From NCBI GenBank assembly GCA_022840405.1, contig JALHJR010000038.1, positions 1 through 17,476 of the forward strand: a DNA stretch of 17,476 nt, in the 5' to 3' direction. The notes beneath the pieces were generated by a model that was not told the DNA's origin, searched no databases, and saw only the letters and a program-made list of their open reading frames with translations. Positions 6,501 through 13,330 of this stretch are shown here, in pieces. Source of the stretch: Tepidanaerobacter acetatoxydans_A (lineage in GTDB: Bacteria; Bacillota; Thermosediminibacteria; Thermosediminibacterales; Tepidanaerobacteraceae). Numbering within the stretch: the stretch's first letter is position 1; the number at the start of each line of letters is the position of its first letter. A program made the translations under genes and the position numbers.

Positions 6501-7622
6501 ATGGAAAAACCAAAGGACAAAAAATGGATATTGACTGACAATCCGGCCATAAAGTTTGAAGACAATACCGTAGGAAGGCTGAAAAAACAAATATGGGATG
6601 CAAGTGAAGAAGAGATAGATGCCATACTAAAAGAATACGATATCCCATCGGAACCGGAACTAGGTAAAGCAGGCACATACATTCAAAATACTCCGAGAGT
6701 AAAAGTTATTGAAAAGCGCCGCAAAAACGACATAGTATTTGTGCCCATAGGATGCACAGAAAACCACGGCATGCATGCTAATTCTGGTCTTGACACATTC
6801 ATGGTCACACAAATTCTAGAAGGTGTCCGCCGATACACCGCAAAACAGGGAAGAGAAGTAAGCCTCGCTTTCCCACCGCTAAACTACGGCGGCCATCCAT
6901 ACCATCACCTTGGCATGCCTGGTACAGTTATCATGCCAAAAGAAGTAGTAGAAGAAACCATCGTATATATGATGTTAGGATTATGGAATGACGGCTTTAG
7001 GAAAATAATCTTAGTAAACAATCATGGACATCTGTGGATGCTAGAATCAGCCATACAAGAATTCATGAAGAGATTTCAACTTCCGGGAATATTCCAGGTA
7101 TTAGACTGGCATAGGGCCGTTAGAGAGTTTTTCTATCCTACAGACAGAGAAGACAGCCTAGAGACACACTTTGTCCACGCAGACGAAGCAGAAACTTCAG
7201 TAGGACTCTTGCTTTTCCCTGACATGATTGACATGAGTGTAGTAGAGGATGCCGAAGGTGAATCATTCCTTCCAGATGGTCACTTTGATAAATCAGTAGA
7301 CCCCTTTGGAAGACCACATCGCTGGTCTGAAGGCGAAGGTCATGCTGCCATAGAACGGGCCGCTACACCTCAGGGAGTTGTAGGCAAACCAAGTATAGCC
7401 TCAGTTAAAAAGGCAAAACGGCCTATCGCTGCAATACTAAAATACTTGACTCTAGTACATGACCAGATTCTAGATGCCTTCCCGGCGGGAACAGTGCCAC
7501 CGGTAGAAAAAATTACATTGCGAACCGAAAAAGAGATGGAGCCGTTTTTGAAAGAACCCTTCAGCGAAGGTTGGAAATCGGTTTATGAACTGCCGCCTAT
7601 GGGAGTATTCTATAAATTATAA
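6501..7622 (+). CDS. iolN: Creatininase-family hydrolase, probable 3-dehydro-scyllo-inosose hydrolase (IolN)
   Basis: This metal-dependent amidohydrolase-like enzyme belongs to the creatininase family. The metal-site signature is PIGCTENHGMH (82-92; Glu87, His89, His92) with Asp98. It is followed by GGHPYHHLGMPGT (130-142), the VNNHGH strand (172-177) and HADEAETSVG (226-234, with Glu229 and Glu231 as acidic candidates). At 373 residues it is longer than classical creatininase (about 260) because of an N-terminal extension of about 75 residues and a C-terminal tail. That size fits the Thermotoga IolN type, which cleaves the diketo-inositol ring hydrolytically to 5-keto-L-gluconate. It lies directly downstream of the dehydrogenase that would make its substrate. 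A strong GAAGGAG precedes the ATG. Fold assignment is firm; the exact substrate rests on operon context. Confidence 0.8.
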   Translation: MEKPKDKKWILTDNPAIKFEDNTVGRLKKQIWDASEEEIDAILKEYDIPSEPELGKAGTYIQNTPRVKVIEKRRKNDIVFVPIGCTENHGMHANSGLDTFMVTQILEGVRRYTAKQGREVSLAFPPLNYGGHPYHHLGMPGTVIMPKEVVEETIVYMMLGLWNDGFRKIILVNNHGHLWMLESAIQEFMKRFQLPGIFQVLDWHRAVREFFYPTDREDSLETHFVHADEAETSVGLLLFPDMIDMSVVEDAEGESFLPDGHFDKSVDPFGRPHRWSEGEGHAAIERAATPQGVVGKPSIASVKKAKRPIAAILKYLTLVHDQILDAFPAGTVPPVEKITLRTEKEMEPFLKEPFSEGWKSVYELPPMGVFYKL

Positions 7623-7674
7623 GCCTTTTGCTTAAACGAGGCAGCGACATAATAAACAATAAACCTCCTGTATG

Positions 7675-7710
7675 CCATCCTGTAAGGAAATAAATATCTT
7701 TACAGGATGG
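7675..7710 (+). repeat. Thirteen-pair intercistronic hairpin between iolN and iolG
   Basis: CCATCCTGTAAGG (7675-7687) pairs with CTTTACAGGATGG (7698-7710), with one G-U pair and a ten-base loop. An A-rich sequence follows, not a T-run. It may protect the upstream mRNA, mark a processing point or partly attenuate transcription. Confidence 0.7.
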
Positions 7711-7750
7711 TCTCATAAAATAAAAATACTAAATGGAGGAGATGTAAACC

Positions 7751-8758
7751 GTGAAAAAAATTAAAGTAGGATTAATTGGAGCAGGAAGAATAGGAAGATT
7801 TCACGCCGAAACTATCAAAGCTAATGTAGACTTTGTAGAGATTAAATCTGTTGCAGATATATTTGCTGAAAATATCAAAGATTGGGCAGAAAATCTTGGG
7901 ATAAAAAATGTCTATAAAGACGCAAACGAAATATTAGAAGACAAGGAAATAGATGCGGTTCTCATATGCTCATCAACCGATACACACTCTCAATTAATTA
8001 TAGATTCGGCAAAGGCAGGTAAACATATTTTTTGCGAAAAGCCCATTGACTTTGACTTAAATAGAATACATAAAGCCCTAGATGAGGTAGAAAAAGCAAA
8101 TGTTAAATTACAAATAGGCTTTCAACGAAGATTCGATCCCAGCTTTAAACGAGCACATGATATTATAAGAGCGGGCAAAATAGGCGAACCTCACATATTA
8201 AAAATTACTTCACGTGACCCCAGTCCACCACCGATAGAATATATTAAAGTATCTGGTGGCATCTTTTTAGATATGACTATACATGACTTTGACATGGCAA
8301 GATTTTTAATTGGAAGTGAAGTTATCGAAGTTTTTGCTGCAGGAGATGTAAGAGTAGACCCAGAAATTGGAAAAGCAGGGGATATTGATACCGCCGTTGT
8401 TACGCTAAAATTTGCAGATGGCACCATAGGCGTCATAGATAATAGTAGAAAGGCCGTTTACGGCTATGATCAAAGAGTAGAAGTATTTGGTTCAAAAGGA
8501 AGCATAGCTGTGAATAATGATCATTTAACAAATACTGTATTAAGCAATGAAGAAGGAATTATAAGCCACAATCCCAAGAACTTTTTCATGGATAGATACA
8601 AAGATGCATATATAGCTGAAATTAAGGCATTTTGCGATAGCATATTAAATAATACCAAGCCTCTTGTAACAGGCAAAGACGGTCTTGAACCAGTAATTAT
8701 CGGCCTTGCTGCAAAAAAATCACTTACTGAAGGAAAGCCGATAAAAATAGAAAGATAG
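7751..8758 (+). CDS. iolG: Gfo/Idh/MocA oxidoreductase, probable inositol 2-dehydrogenase (IolG)
   Basis: This NAD-dependent dehydrogenase would oxidise myo-inositol to scyllo-inosose, the first catabolic step. The N-terminal Rossmann fold begins KVGLIGAGRIGRFHAE (5-20). The family motif CEKPID (95-100) supplies Lys97. The catalytic segment FLDMTIHDFD (172-181) has Asp174, His178 and Asp179, matching the arrangement in Bacillus IolG. The 335-residue length is typical. The start is GTG, eight bases behind GGAGGAG. It precedes the epimerase gene by 11 bases, so the two are probably co-translated. Other members of the family act on different sugars, so the inositol assignment leans on the neighbouring iolM-, iolN- and iolO-like genes. 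Confidence 0.85.
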   Translation: MKKIKVGLIGAGRIGRFHAETIKANVDFVEIKSVADIFAENIKDWAENLGIKNVYKDANEILEDKEIDAVLICSSTDTHSQLIIDSAKAGKHIFCEKPIDFDLNRIHKALDEVEKANVKLQIGFQRRFDPSFKRAHDIIRAGKIGEPHILKITSRDPSPPPIEYIKVSGGIFLDMTIHDFDMARFLIGSEVIEVFAAGDVRVDPEIGKAGDIDTAVVTLKFADGTIGVIDNSRKAVYGYDQRVEVFGSKGSIAVNNDHLTNTVLSNEEGIISHNPKNFFMDRYKDAYIAEIKAFCDSILNNTKPLVTGKDGLEPVIIGLAAKKSLTEGKPIKIER

Positions 8759-8769
8759 GTGTTTATAAA

Positions 8770-9576
8770 ATGAAGCTCAGCATTACCATAGCAAAAGAAG
8801 CGGCTAAAAATGCGCCGATTGTTTTAAGGGGCAGCTATACTGAAAACATTAAAAAGGCAGCAAAAATGGGATATGATGCGGTAGAAATTCATGTAAATGA
8901 CCCAAATACATTGGATATCGGGGAGATACAAAAGGCTTGTGAAGAAAACAATATTGTAGTTTCTACTATCGGCACAGGGATGGGCTATGGAATGGACGGG
9001 TTAAGCTTTACAGATTCGGACAGCACTGTTCGAGATAGGGCTGTAAAGAGGATATTCGATCATATTTGCGCTGCTAAAGAACTTGATGCAAAAGTAATAA
9101 TAGGTTCAATGAGAGGTACAATTGCTGATACAAATGACCGTAAAAAATATGAAGAATATGCACTTAAATGCTTTGACAAGATTATGAACTCTGCAGAAAA
9201 AAATAACATAATTATACTAAATGAAGCAATAAATCGATATGAAACCAACTTCATTAATAATATTGAAGAAAGCCTTGAATTTATTGAGAAAATAAATTCA
9301 CCATATCTCAAGCTGCACTTAGATACATTTCATATGAATATAGAAGAACAGGATATGGTAAAAAGTATATTGAAAGCAGGAAAGACCTTAGGCCATTTTC
9401 ATTTTGCCGACAGCGACAGGTGGTACCCTGGCCATGGCCATATAGACTTTAAAAGTATTATTAAAGCACTAAAGGACATAAGCTATAATGACTATATAGC
9501 CTTTGAATGTCTGCCGCTCCCTACACCTGATGAGGCTGCGAGAAATTCAATAAAAAACATCAAACCTTTATTATAA
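8770..9576 (+). CDS. iolO: TIM-barrel sugar epimerase, probable 5-keto-L-gluconate epimerase (IolO)
   Basis: This is an AP-endonuclease-2/xylose-isomerase-like TIM barrel of the ketose 3-epimerase type. The four expected metal ligands can be placed: Glu152 (LNEAINRYE), Asp185 (HLDTFHMN), His211 (HFHFADSDRW) and Glu246 (FECLPLP). GHGHIDFKSI (221-230) is the usual segment before the last strands. The 268 residues are close to the Thermotoga IolO length as I recall it. In that pathway the enzyme converts 5-keto-L-gluconate to D-tagaturonate, which joins hexuronate catabolism. It is the last gene of the operon and is followed by a long terminator hairpin. Tagatose/psicose 3-epimerase or IolE/IolI-like activity are alternatives, but the linked iolM and iolN favour IolO. 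Confidence 0.75.
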   Translation: MKLSITIAKEAAKNAPIVLRGSYTENIKKAAKMGYDAVEIHVNDPNTLDIGEIQKACEENNIVVSTIGTGMGYGMDGLSFTDSDSTVRDRAVKRIFDHICAAKELDAKVIIGSMRGTIADTNDRKKYEEYALKCFDKIMNSAEKNNIIILNEAINRYETNFINNIEESLEFIEKINSPYLKLHLDTFHMNIEEQDMVKSILKAGKTLGHFHFADSDRWYPGHGHIDFKSIIKALKDISYNDYIAFECLPLPTPDEAARNSIKNIKPLL

Positions 9577-9680
9577 GCAAGTTTAAAGCTTATTTGTATG
9601 CCTAGCATGGGCGTCATTCTATGCGGAAACAGCAGAACAAGTGCGATTAAAATTACATTTATTGTGAAAAATTAGTAGAG

Positions 9681-9726
9681 AAATATATAGAAGGCTACTT
9701 ATAATTGAGTAGCCTTCTATATATTT
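9681..9726. terminator. Nineteen-bp terminator between convergent iol and pgm transcripts
   Basis: A perfect 19-bp stem (9681-9699 with 9708-9726) closes on an eight-base loop. The core is AGAAGGCTACT/AGTAGCCTTCT, flanked by AT-only pairs that give a T-rich 3' side on either strand. It sits between iolO (ending 9576) and the oppositely oriented mutase (ending 9740), so it probably terminates both transcripts. Confidence 0.88.
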
Positions 9727-9739
9727 AGAAACTCACTAA

Positions 9740-11098
9740 TCACTCAAATACTTTTAAAGGTGCCAGGGCTTCCTGAATTTCCTTTTTGATTTTTTCCAAA
9801 CCCTCAGGTGTTTTTGCTTCACATCTTACTATAAGCTCCGGCCCGGTGTTAGAGCTTCTGACAAGTCCCCAACCATCGGGGAAGATTACCCTCGCCCCGT
9901 CTACATCTATTATGGGGTATTTGTCTTTGAAGAAGTTTTTTACGGCCTCTACTTTACCCAACTTTTCTTCATCAGGACACGGGACCCGAATTTCCGGTGT
10001 GGAATAATATTTAGGAACATCAGCTAGCAGCTCAGAAAGTTTTTTGTCGGTGTTGGATAAAATCCTCAGCAGTCTTGCTGCGGCATAAAACGCATCGTCA
10101 AAACCGTAGTATTCGTCTGCAAAAAACATATGCCCGGACATTTCACCGGTAAATATCGCACCGATTTCTCTCATTTTTGCCTTTATTAATGAATGACCTG
10201 TTTTATAGAAGATAGATGTACCGCCTAATTTTTTTACTTCATCTACGAGAGCTTGTGAGCACTTAACTTCAATAATAGCCACAGCCCCGGGATATTTTGG
10301 CATGATTTCGCGCCAATATAGAATCATCAACATATCGCCATAAATTATATTTCCCTTATCATCAACTACGCCAATGCGGTCCCCATCACCATCGAATCCA
10401 ATTCCTAAATCCAGTTTTTCCCTTAGAACTAGTTCTTTCAAGTCTGTTAGATTTTCAGGCTTGACCGGATCGGGAAAATGATTTGGAAATTTGGGCTCAG
10501 ACTCGCAGTATAGAGGGTAAACATCAACACCCAATCGGCGGAAAAGTTTTTCGGCAAAGAGCGAAGCAGTGCCATTTCCACAATCTATTCCGACTCGGAG
10601 CTTTTTTGAAAGGTGTATTTTTTCGCAAATCATATCAATATAATCCTCTGCAGGGTCTTTATAGGTAAGCGAACCTTGACCTGACATGAAATCTCCTTTT
10701 TCCATCATTATCCTTAAATTTTGAATTTCGTCACCATATATAGTGCCCGGACCAAATGCCACTTTAAAACCATTAAATTGTGCGGGATTATGACTTGCAG
10801 TTACCATTATTCCAGGATTTATATTAAAATGTATTCTAGCATAATAAAATATAGGAGTTACAACCGTACCTATGTCGACTACATTACATCCGGTAGACAG
10901 CAGACCTTCTGTAACAGCTTTTTTTAAAGATGGTGAAGAAATGCGATTATCACACCCAACAATAACTGAAGTTTCGTTATTTTTTAAGGAGTAGGTGCCA
11001 AAAGCCTGACCAAGCCTCCTTGCAAAATCTTCATCCAAATCTTCACCAACAACACCTCTTATGTCATACTGCCGAAATATGTAAGGATTTATTTTCAT
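9740..11098 (-). CDS. Phosphoglucomutase/phosphomannomutase
   Basis: This alpha-D-phosphohexomutase interconverts hexose 1- and 6-phosphates (glucose and/or mannose), feeding nucleotide-sugar and cell-envelope synthesis. The four family signatures appear in order: the phosphoserine loop TASHNP (100-105, Ser102), the metal loop FDGDGDR (235-241; Asp236, 238, 240), the sugar-specificity loop GEMSGH (318-323), and the C-terminal phosphate-binding loop RSSNTGPELIVR. The order and the 452-residue length fit the AlgC/ManB-type PMM/PGM subgroup rather than GlmM or long PgcA forms. Translation starts behind GGAGGAAAG. It is transcribed alone, convergent with the iol operon and divergent from the his operon, so a direct part in inositol use is unlikely. 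Which hexose is preferred cannot be decided from sequence. Confidence 0.93.
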   Translation of the reverse strand: MKINPYIFRQYDIRGVVGEDLDEDFARRLGQAFGTYSLKNNETSVIVGCDNRISSPSLKKAVTEGLLSTGCNVVDIGTVVTPIFYYARIHFNINPGIMVTASHNPAQFNGFKVAFGPGTIYGDEIQNLRIMMEKGDFMSGQGSLTYKDPAEDYIDMICEKIHLSKKLRVGIDCGNGTASLFAEKLFRRLGVDVYPLYCESEPKFPNHFPDPVKPENLTDLKELVLREKLDLGIGFDGDGDRIGVVDDKGNIIYGDMLMILYWREIMPKYPGAVAIIEVKCSQALVDEVKKLGGTSIFYKTGHSLIKAKMREIGAIFTGEMSGHMFFADEYYGFDDAFYAAARLLRILSNTDKKLSELLADVPKYYSTPEIRVPCPDEEKLGKVEAVKNFFKDKYPIIDVDGARVIFPDGWGLVRSSNTGPELIVRCEAKTPEGLEKIKKEIQEALAPLKVFE

Positions 11099-11160
11099 TA
11101 CACTTTCCTCCTTGGCGCCAGGCGAGTTATTTTAATTTTTTGTAATTGTAATGTATCTGA

Positions 11161-11188
11161 ATTATATCATAAAACTTTTTTGAAGCAA
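11161..11188 (-). promoter_or_regulatory. Extended -10 promoter for the phosphohexomutase gene
   Basis: On the minus strand, TTGCTT (11183-11188) and a consensus TATAAT (11161-11166) are separated by 16 bases, with TGA immediately upstream of the -10 element. It lies about 60 bases before the start codon. Confidence 0.7.
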
Positions 11189-11277
11189 AATATCTTCTCA
11201 CAAATAGGTGACATTTTACGAGAATAAATTTAACATAACATTATCATAGAATAACTATACAGCACATAAAATCACTA

Positions 11278-11306
11278 TTGATTATTTAAAAGCATTATGT
11301 TAATAT
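11278..11306 (+). promoter_or_regulatory. Probable promoter of the histidine operon
   Basis: TTGATT (11278-11283) and TAATAT (11301-11306) are 17 bases apart, with TG at 11298-11299 giving an extended -10. Transcription would begin about 60 bases before hisZ. The leader is too short for a T-box, and no run of His codons or leader peptide is evident. A weak CTTTAG/CTAAAG stem and a tandem ATACTTTA repeat lie between promoter and gene. Confidence 0.6.
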
Positions 11307-11372
11307 TCCCTTAAATACTTTAGATACTTTAATGATTTAATATACTAAAGGATTATTGAAGGATGTGTATTA

Positions 11373-12488
11373 ATGACCAAATACTTTCGAAAGCCTGCAG
11401 GTGTTAAAGATTACTTGCCACCGCAAGCTCGTAAAAAAAGGCGGATTGAAAAAATAAGCAGTGATATATTGGAGAAATGGGGATATGAAGAAGTAATAGC
11501 ACCATCTTTTGAATACCTAGAGACATTTATAAAAAGCGGCCAACCGGGGTTTGCGGAAAAGGTGTTCAAGTTTTTTGACAGGCAGGGTGGGGTTATGGCT
11601 TTAAGACCTGATATCACCACATCAATCGCCAGAATGGTTGCAACACATTACAGCGAGCATTCTATGCCTTTAAGATTCTATTATATGGCAAATGTTTTTA
11701 GATTTCAGGAGATGCGCAAGGGCAGAGAGCAAGAATTTTATCAAACTGGTGCTGAACTTATAGGAATTTCAGGAATAGAAGCTGATATTGAAATTATAAT
11801 ATTAGCATCTTTCATATTAGAGGAGATAGGCATAGATAATTTTATAATAAATGTAGGGCATATAAAATTTTTAGAAGGGCTTTTAGATGAAATTGAGGAT
11901 GATCCGCTACTAAAGGATGATATAGCTCAAGCAATCAAGAATAAGAATTTTGTGCTGCTCAAAAATTTAATTGAAGCAAATGTACTCAAATCTAACACCA
12001 AAGAAATATTTTCAGCTCTACCGTATTTTTATGGTGGCCCGGAGATATTAGATGAGATTATAAAGTTTCCGCTTAACGGCAAATGTGTTGAGGCCATATC
12101 GGACCTTGCTAAGCTATGGAAAGTACTAAAAAATTTCGACAATATTAATCTTACTTTTGATCCCGGCCTTGCTCGCGGCATGGATTATTATACAGGGATA
12201 GTATTTGAGATATATTCACCGAATGCAGGATTCCCTTTGGGGGGTGGGGGACGATATGATACACTGCTCGATAAGTTTAACGGATCTCGACCGGCAACGG
12301 GTTTTGCCTTAAGTGAGGATGTGATTCTTTCGGTTTTAGATAAAGACATGAAAGACATCTATGAACCTACATACTTATTTTATAACCCCAAAAGATTTGT
12401 TGATGCATTAGATAAAGCAGAAGAAATGAGAAAACACGGTATTATAGTTAAAATGATACCTTCAGAAAAACATAATTCGCATAGTTAA
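11373..12488 (+). CDS. hisZ: ATP phosphoribosyltransferase regulatory subunit HisZ
   Basis: HisZ is a catalytically inactive histidyl-tRNA-synthetase paralogue that forms a hetero-octamer with short HisG and is needed for its activity and histidine feedback. The class II core is visible: the start region FRKPAGVKDYLPPQARKKRRIE, RPD (78-80) in motif 2, RFQEMRKGREQEFYQTGAELIG (110-131), ARGMDYYTG (267-275) and LGGGGRYD (289-296). The tRNA-binding anticodon domain of a true HisRS is absent, and the adjacent gene is a short HisG, so HisZ is favoured over HisS. At 371 residues it is slightly short for the family. It opens the his operon and is followed by hisG after 56 bases. Confidence 0.92.
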   Translation: MTKYFRKPAGVKDYLPPQARKKRRIEKISSDILEKWGYEEVIAPSFEYLETFIKSGQPGFAEKVFKFFDRQGGVMALRPDITTSIARMVATHYSEHSMPLRFYYMANVFRFQEMRKGREQEFYQTGAELIGISGIEADIEIIILASFILEEIGIDNFIINVGHIKFLEGLLDEIEDDPLLKDDIAQAIKNKNFVLLKNLIEANVLKSNTKEIFSALPYFYGGPEILDEIIKFPLNGKCVEAISDLAKLWKVLKNFDNINLTFDPGLARGMDYYTGIVFEIYSPNAGFPLGGGGRYDTLLDKFNGSRPATGFALSEDVILSVLDKDMKDIYEPTYLFYNPKRFVDALDKAEEMRKHGIIVKMIPSEKHNSHS

Positions 12489-12544
12489 CATCAGATAATT
12501 TTTTTTAAAAATAATAGTTCACTAATCAATAAAGGAGAATTTTC

Positions 12545-13165
12545 TTGGATTTATTAAAAATTGCCCTATCAAAAGGCAGAATTTTGTTGGAAACCCTTGA
12601 ACTTTTTAAAAAAATACAAATGGATTTTGAAGGAGTAAGCGAAGATTCCCGCAAGCTTTTTTTTGATTTTGAAGAATATGGCGTAAGGATGATTTTGGCA
12701 AAACCTTCGGATGTTCCTACTTATGTTGAATATGGTGTGGCGGATATTGGAGTGGCAGGTAAGGATGTGCTGTTAGAAAACAAGAATGATGTTTTTGAGC
12801 TGATGGATTTAAAACTGGCACAGTGCCGTATGGTGGTTGCTGTTCCGGATGGCAGACCTTTAAATACTCCAATTTACAGGGTGGCAACCAGTTACCCGTG
12901 TATTGCAGAAGAACATTTTGTAAAACAGGGATTTCCCATAGAAGTTATAAAGCTGCATGGTTCTGTAGAATTAGGTCCAGTGTTGGGACTTTCGGATGCG
13001 ATTGTAGATATTGTATCCACCGGTAAAACCCTTGAAAAAAATCATCTGAAAATCTTAGAAGAAATCTGTCCTATTAGCAGCAGACTTATAGCAAACCAAG
13101 TGAGCTTTCGAATAAAATCCAATGTAATAATGAAATTGATGGAAAAACTTAAACAGGTTGTATGA
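12545..13165 (+). CDS. hisG: ATP phosphoribosyltransferase catalytic subunit, short form (HisG)
   Basis: HisG catalyses the first step of histidine synthesis, condensing ATP and PRPP to phosphoribosyl-ATP. The 206 residues mark the short HisG form that lacks the C-terminal regulatory ACT-like domain and depends on HisZ. Motifs are ALSKGR (7-12), GVADIGVAGKDVL (64-76) and the PRPP-binding segment DAIVDIVSTGKTLEKN (151-166), preceded by VELGPVLGLS. The start is TTG, seven bases after AAAGGAG; no ATG or GTG fits the conserved N-terminus. A 162-base untranslated gap follows before hisC, at the place where many operons carry hisD. Confidence 0.95.
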   Translation: MDLLKIALSKGRILLETLELFKKIQMDFEGVSEDSRKLFFDFEEYGVRMILAKPSDVPTYVEYGVADIGVAGKDVLLENKNDVFELMDLKLAQCRMVVAVPDGRPLNTPIYRVATSYPCIAEEHFVKQGFPIEVIKLHGSVELGPVLGLSDAIVDIVSTGKTLEKNHLKILEEICPISSRLIANQVSFRIKSNVIMKLMEKLKQVV

Positions 13166-13227
13166 TGCAAGTACTTATTAAGTTGGATTTATTATAGCCA
13201 TTTATGATAGAATAAACTGTGCAAAGG

Positions 13228-13241
13228 TGTATAATTATACA
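13228..13241. promoter_or_regulatory. Perfect 14-base palindrome in the hisG-hisC gap
   Basis: TGTATAATTATACA is a perfect inverted repeat and contains a consensus-like TATAAT. A second TATAAT occurs at 13254-13259. No good -35 element is placed for either, so it may be an operator with a weak internal promoter rather than a strong start site. The regulator is unknown. Confidence 0.4.
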
Positions 13242-13313
13242 TTGAATTTGAGCTATAATTTTAAGCCTGTATAAAAATATAAAAATTTTTCCATCATAAT
13301 CGATGTTGTATTA

Positions 13314-13330
13314 GGGAGGAGATTACTATA
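13314..13330 (+). promoter_or_regulatory. Strong Shine-Dalgarno and apparent ATA start of hisC
   Basis: GGGAGGAG (13314-13321) is followed after six bases by ATA at 13328-13330, which opens the frame encoding a conserved HisC N-terminus. The only other candidate, ATG at 13382, has no ribosome-binding site and would remove 18 family-like residues. No ATG, GTG or TTG exists in frame between. Confidence 0.65.

Noticed and set aside
11222..11372. Possible T-box or His attenuator before hisZ
   Set aside because: The leader after the probable promoter is only about 60 bases, with no T-box consensus, His-codon run or terminator hairpin.
11373..12488. hisZ as a true histidyl-tRNA synthetase
   Set aside because: The anticodon-binding domain is missing and a short HisG that needs HisZ follows directly.
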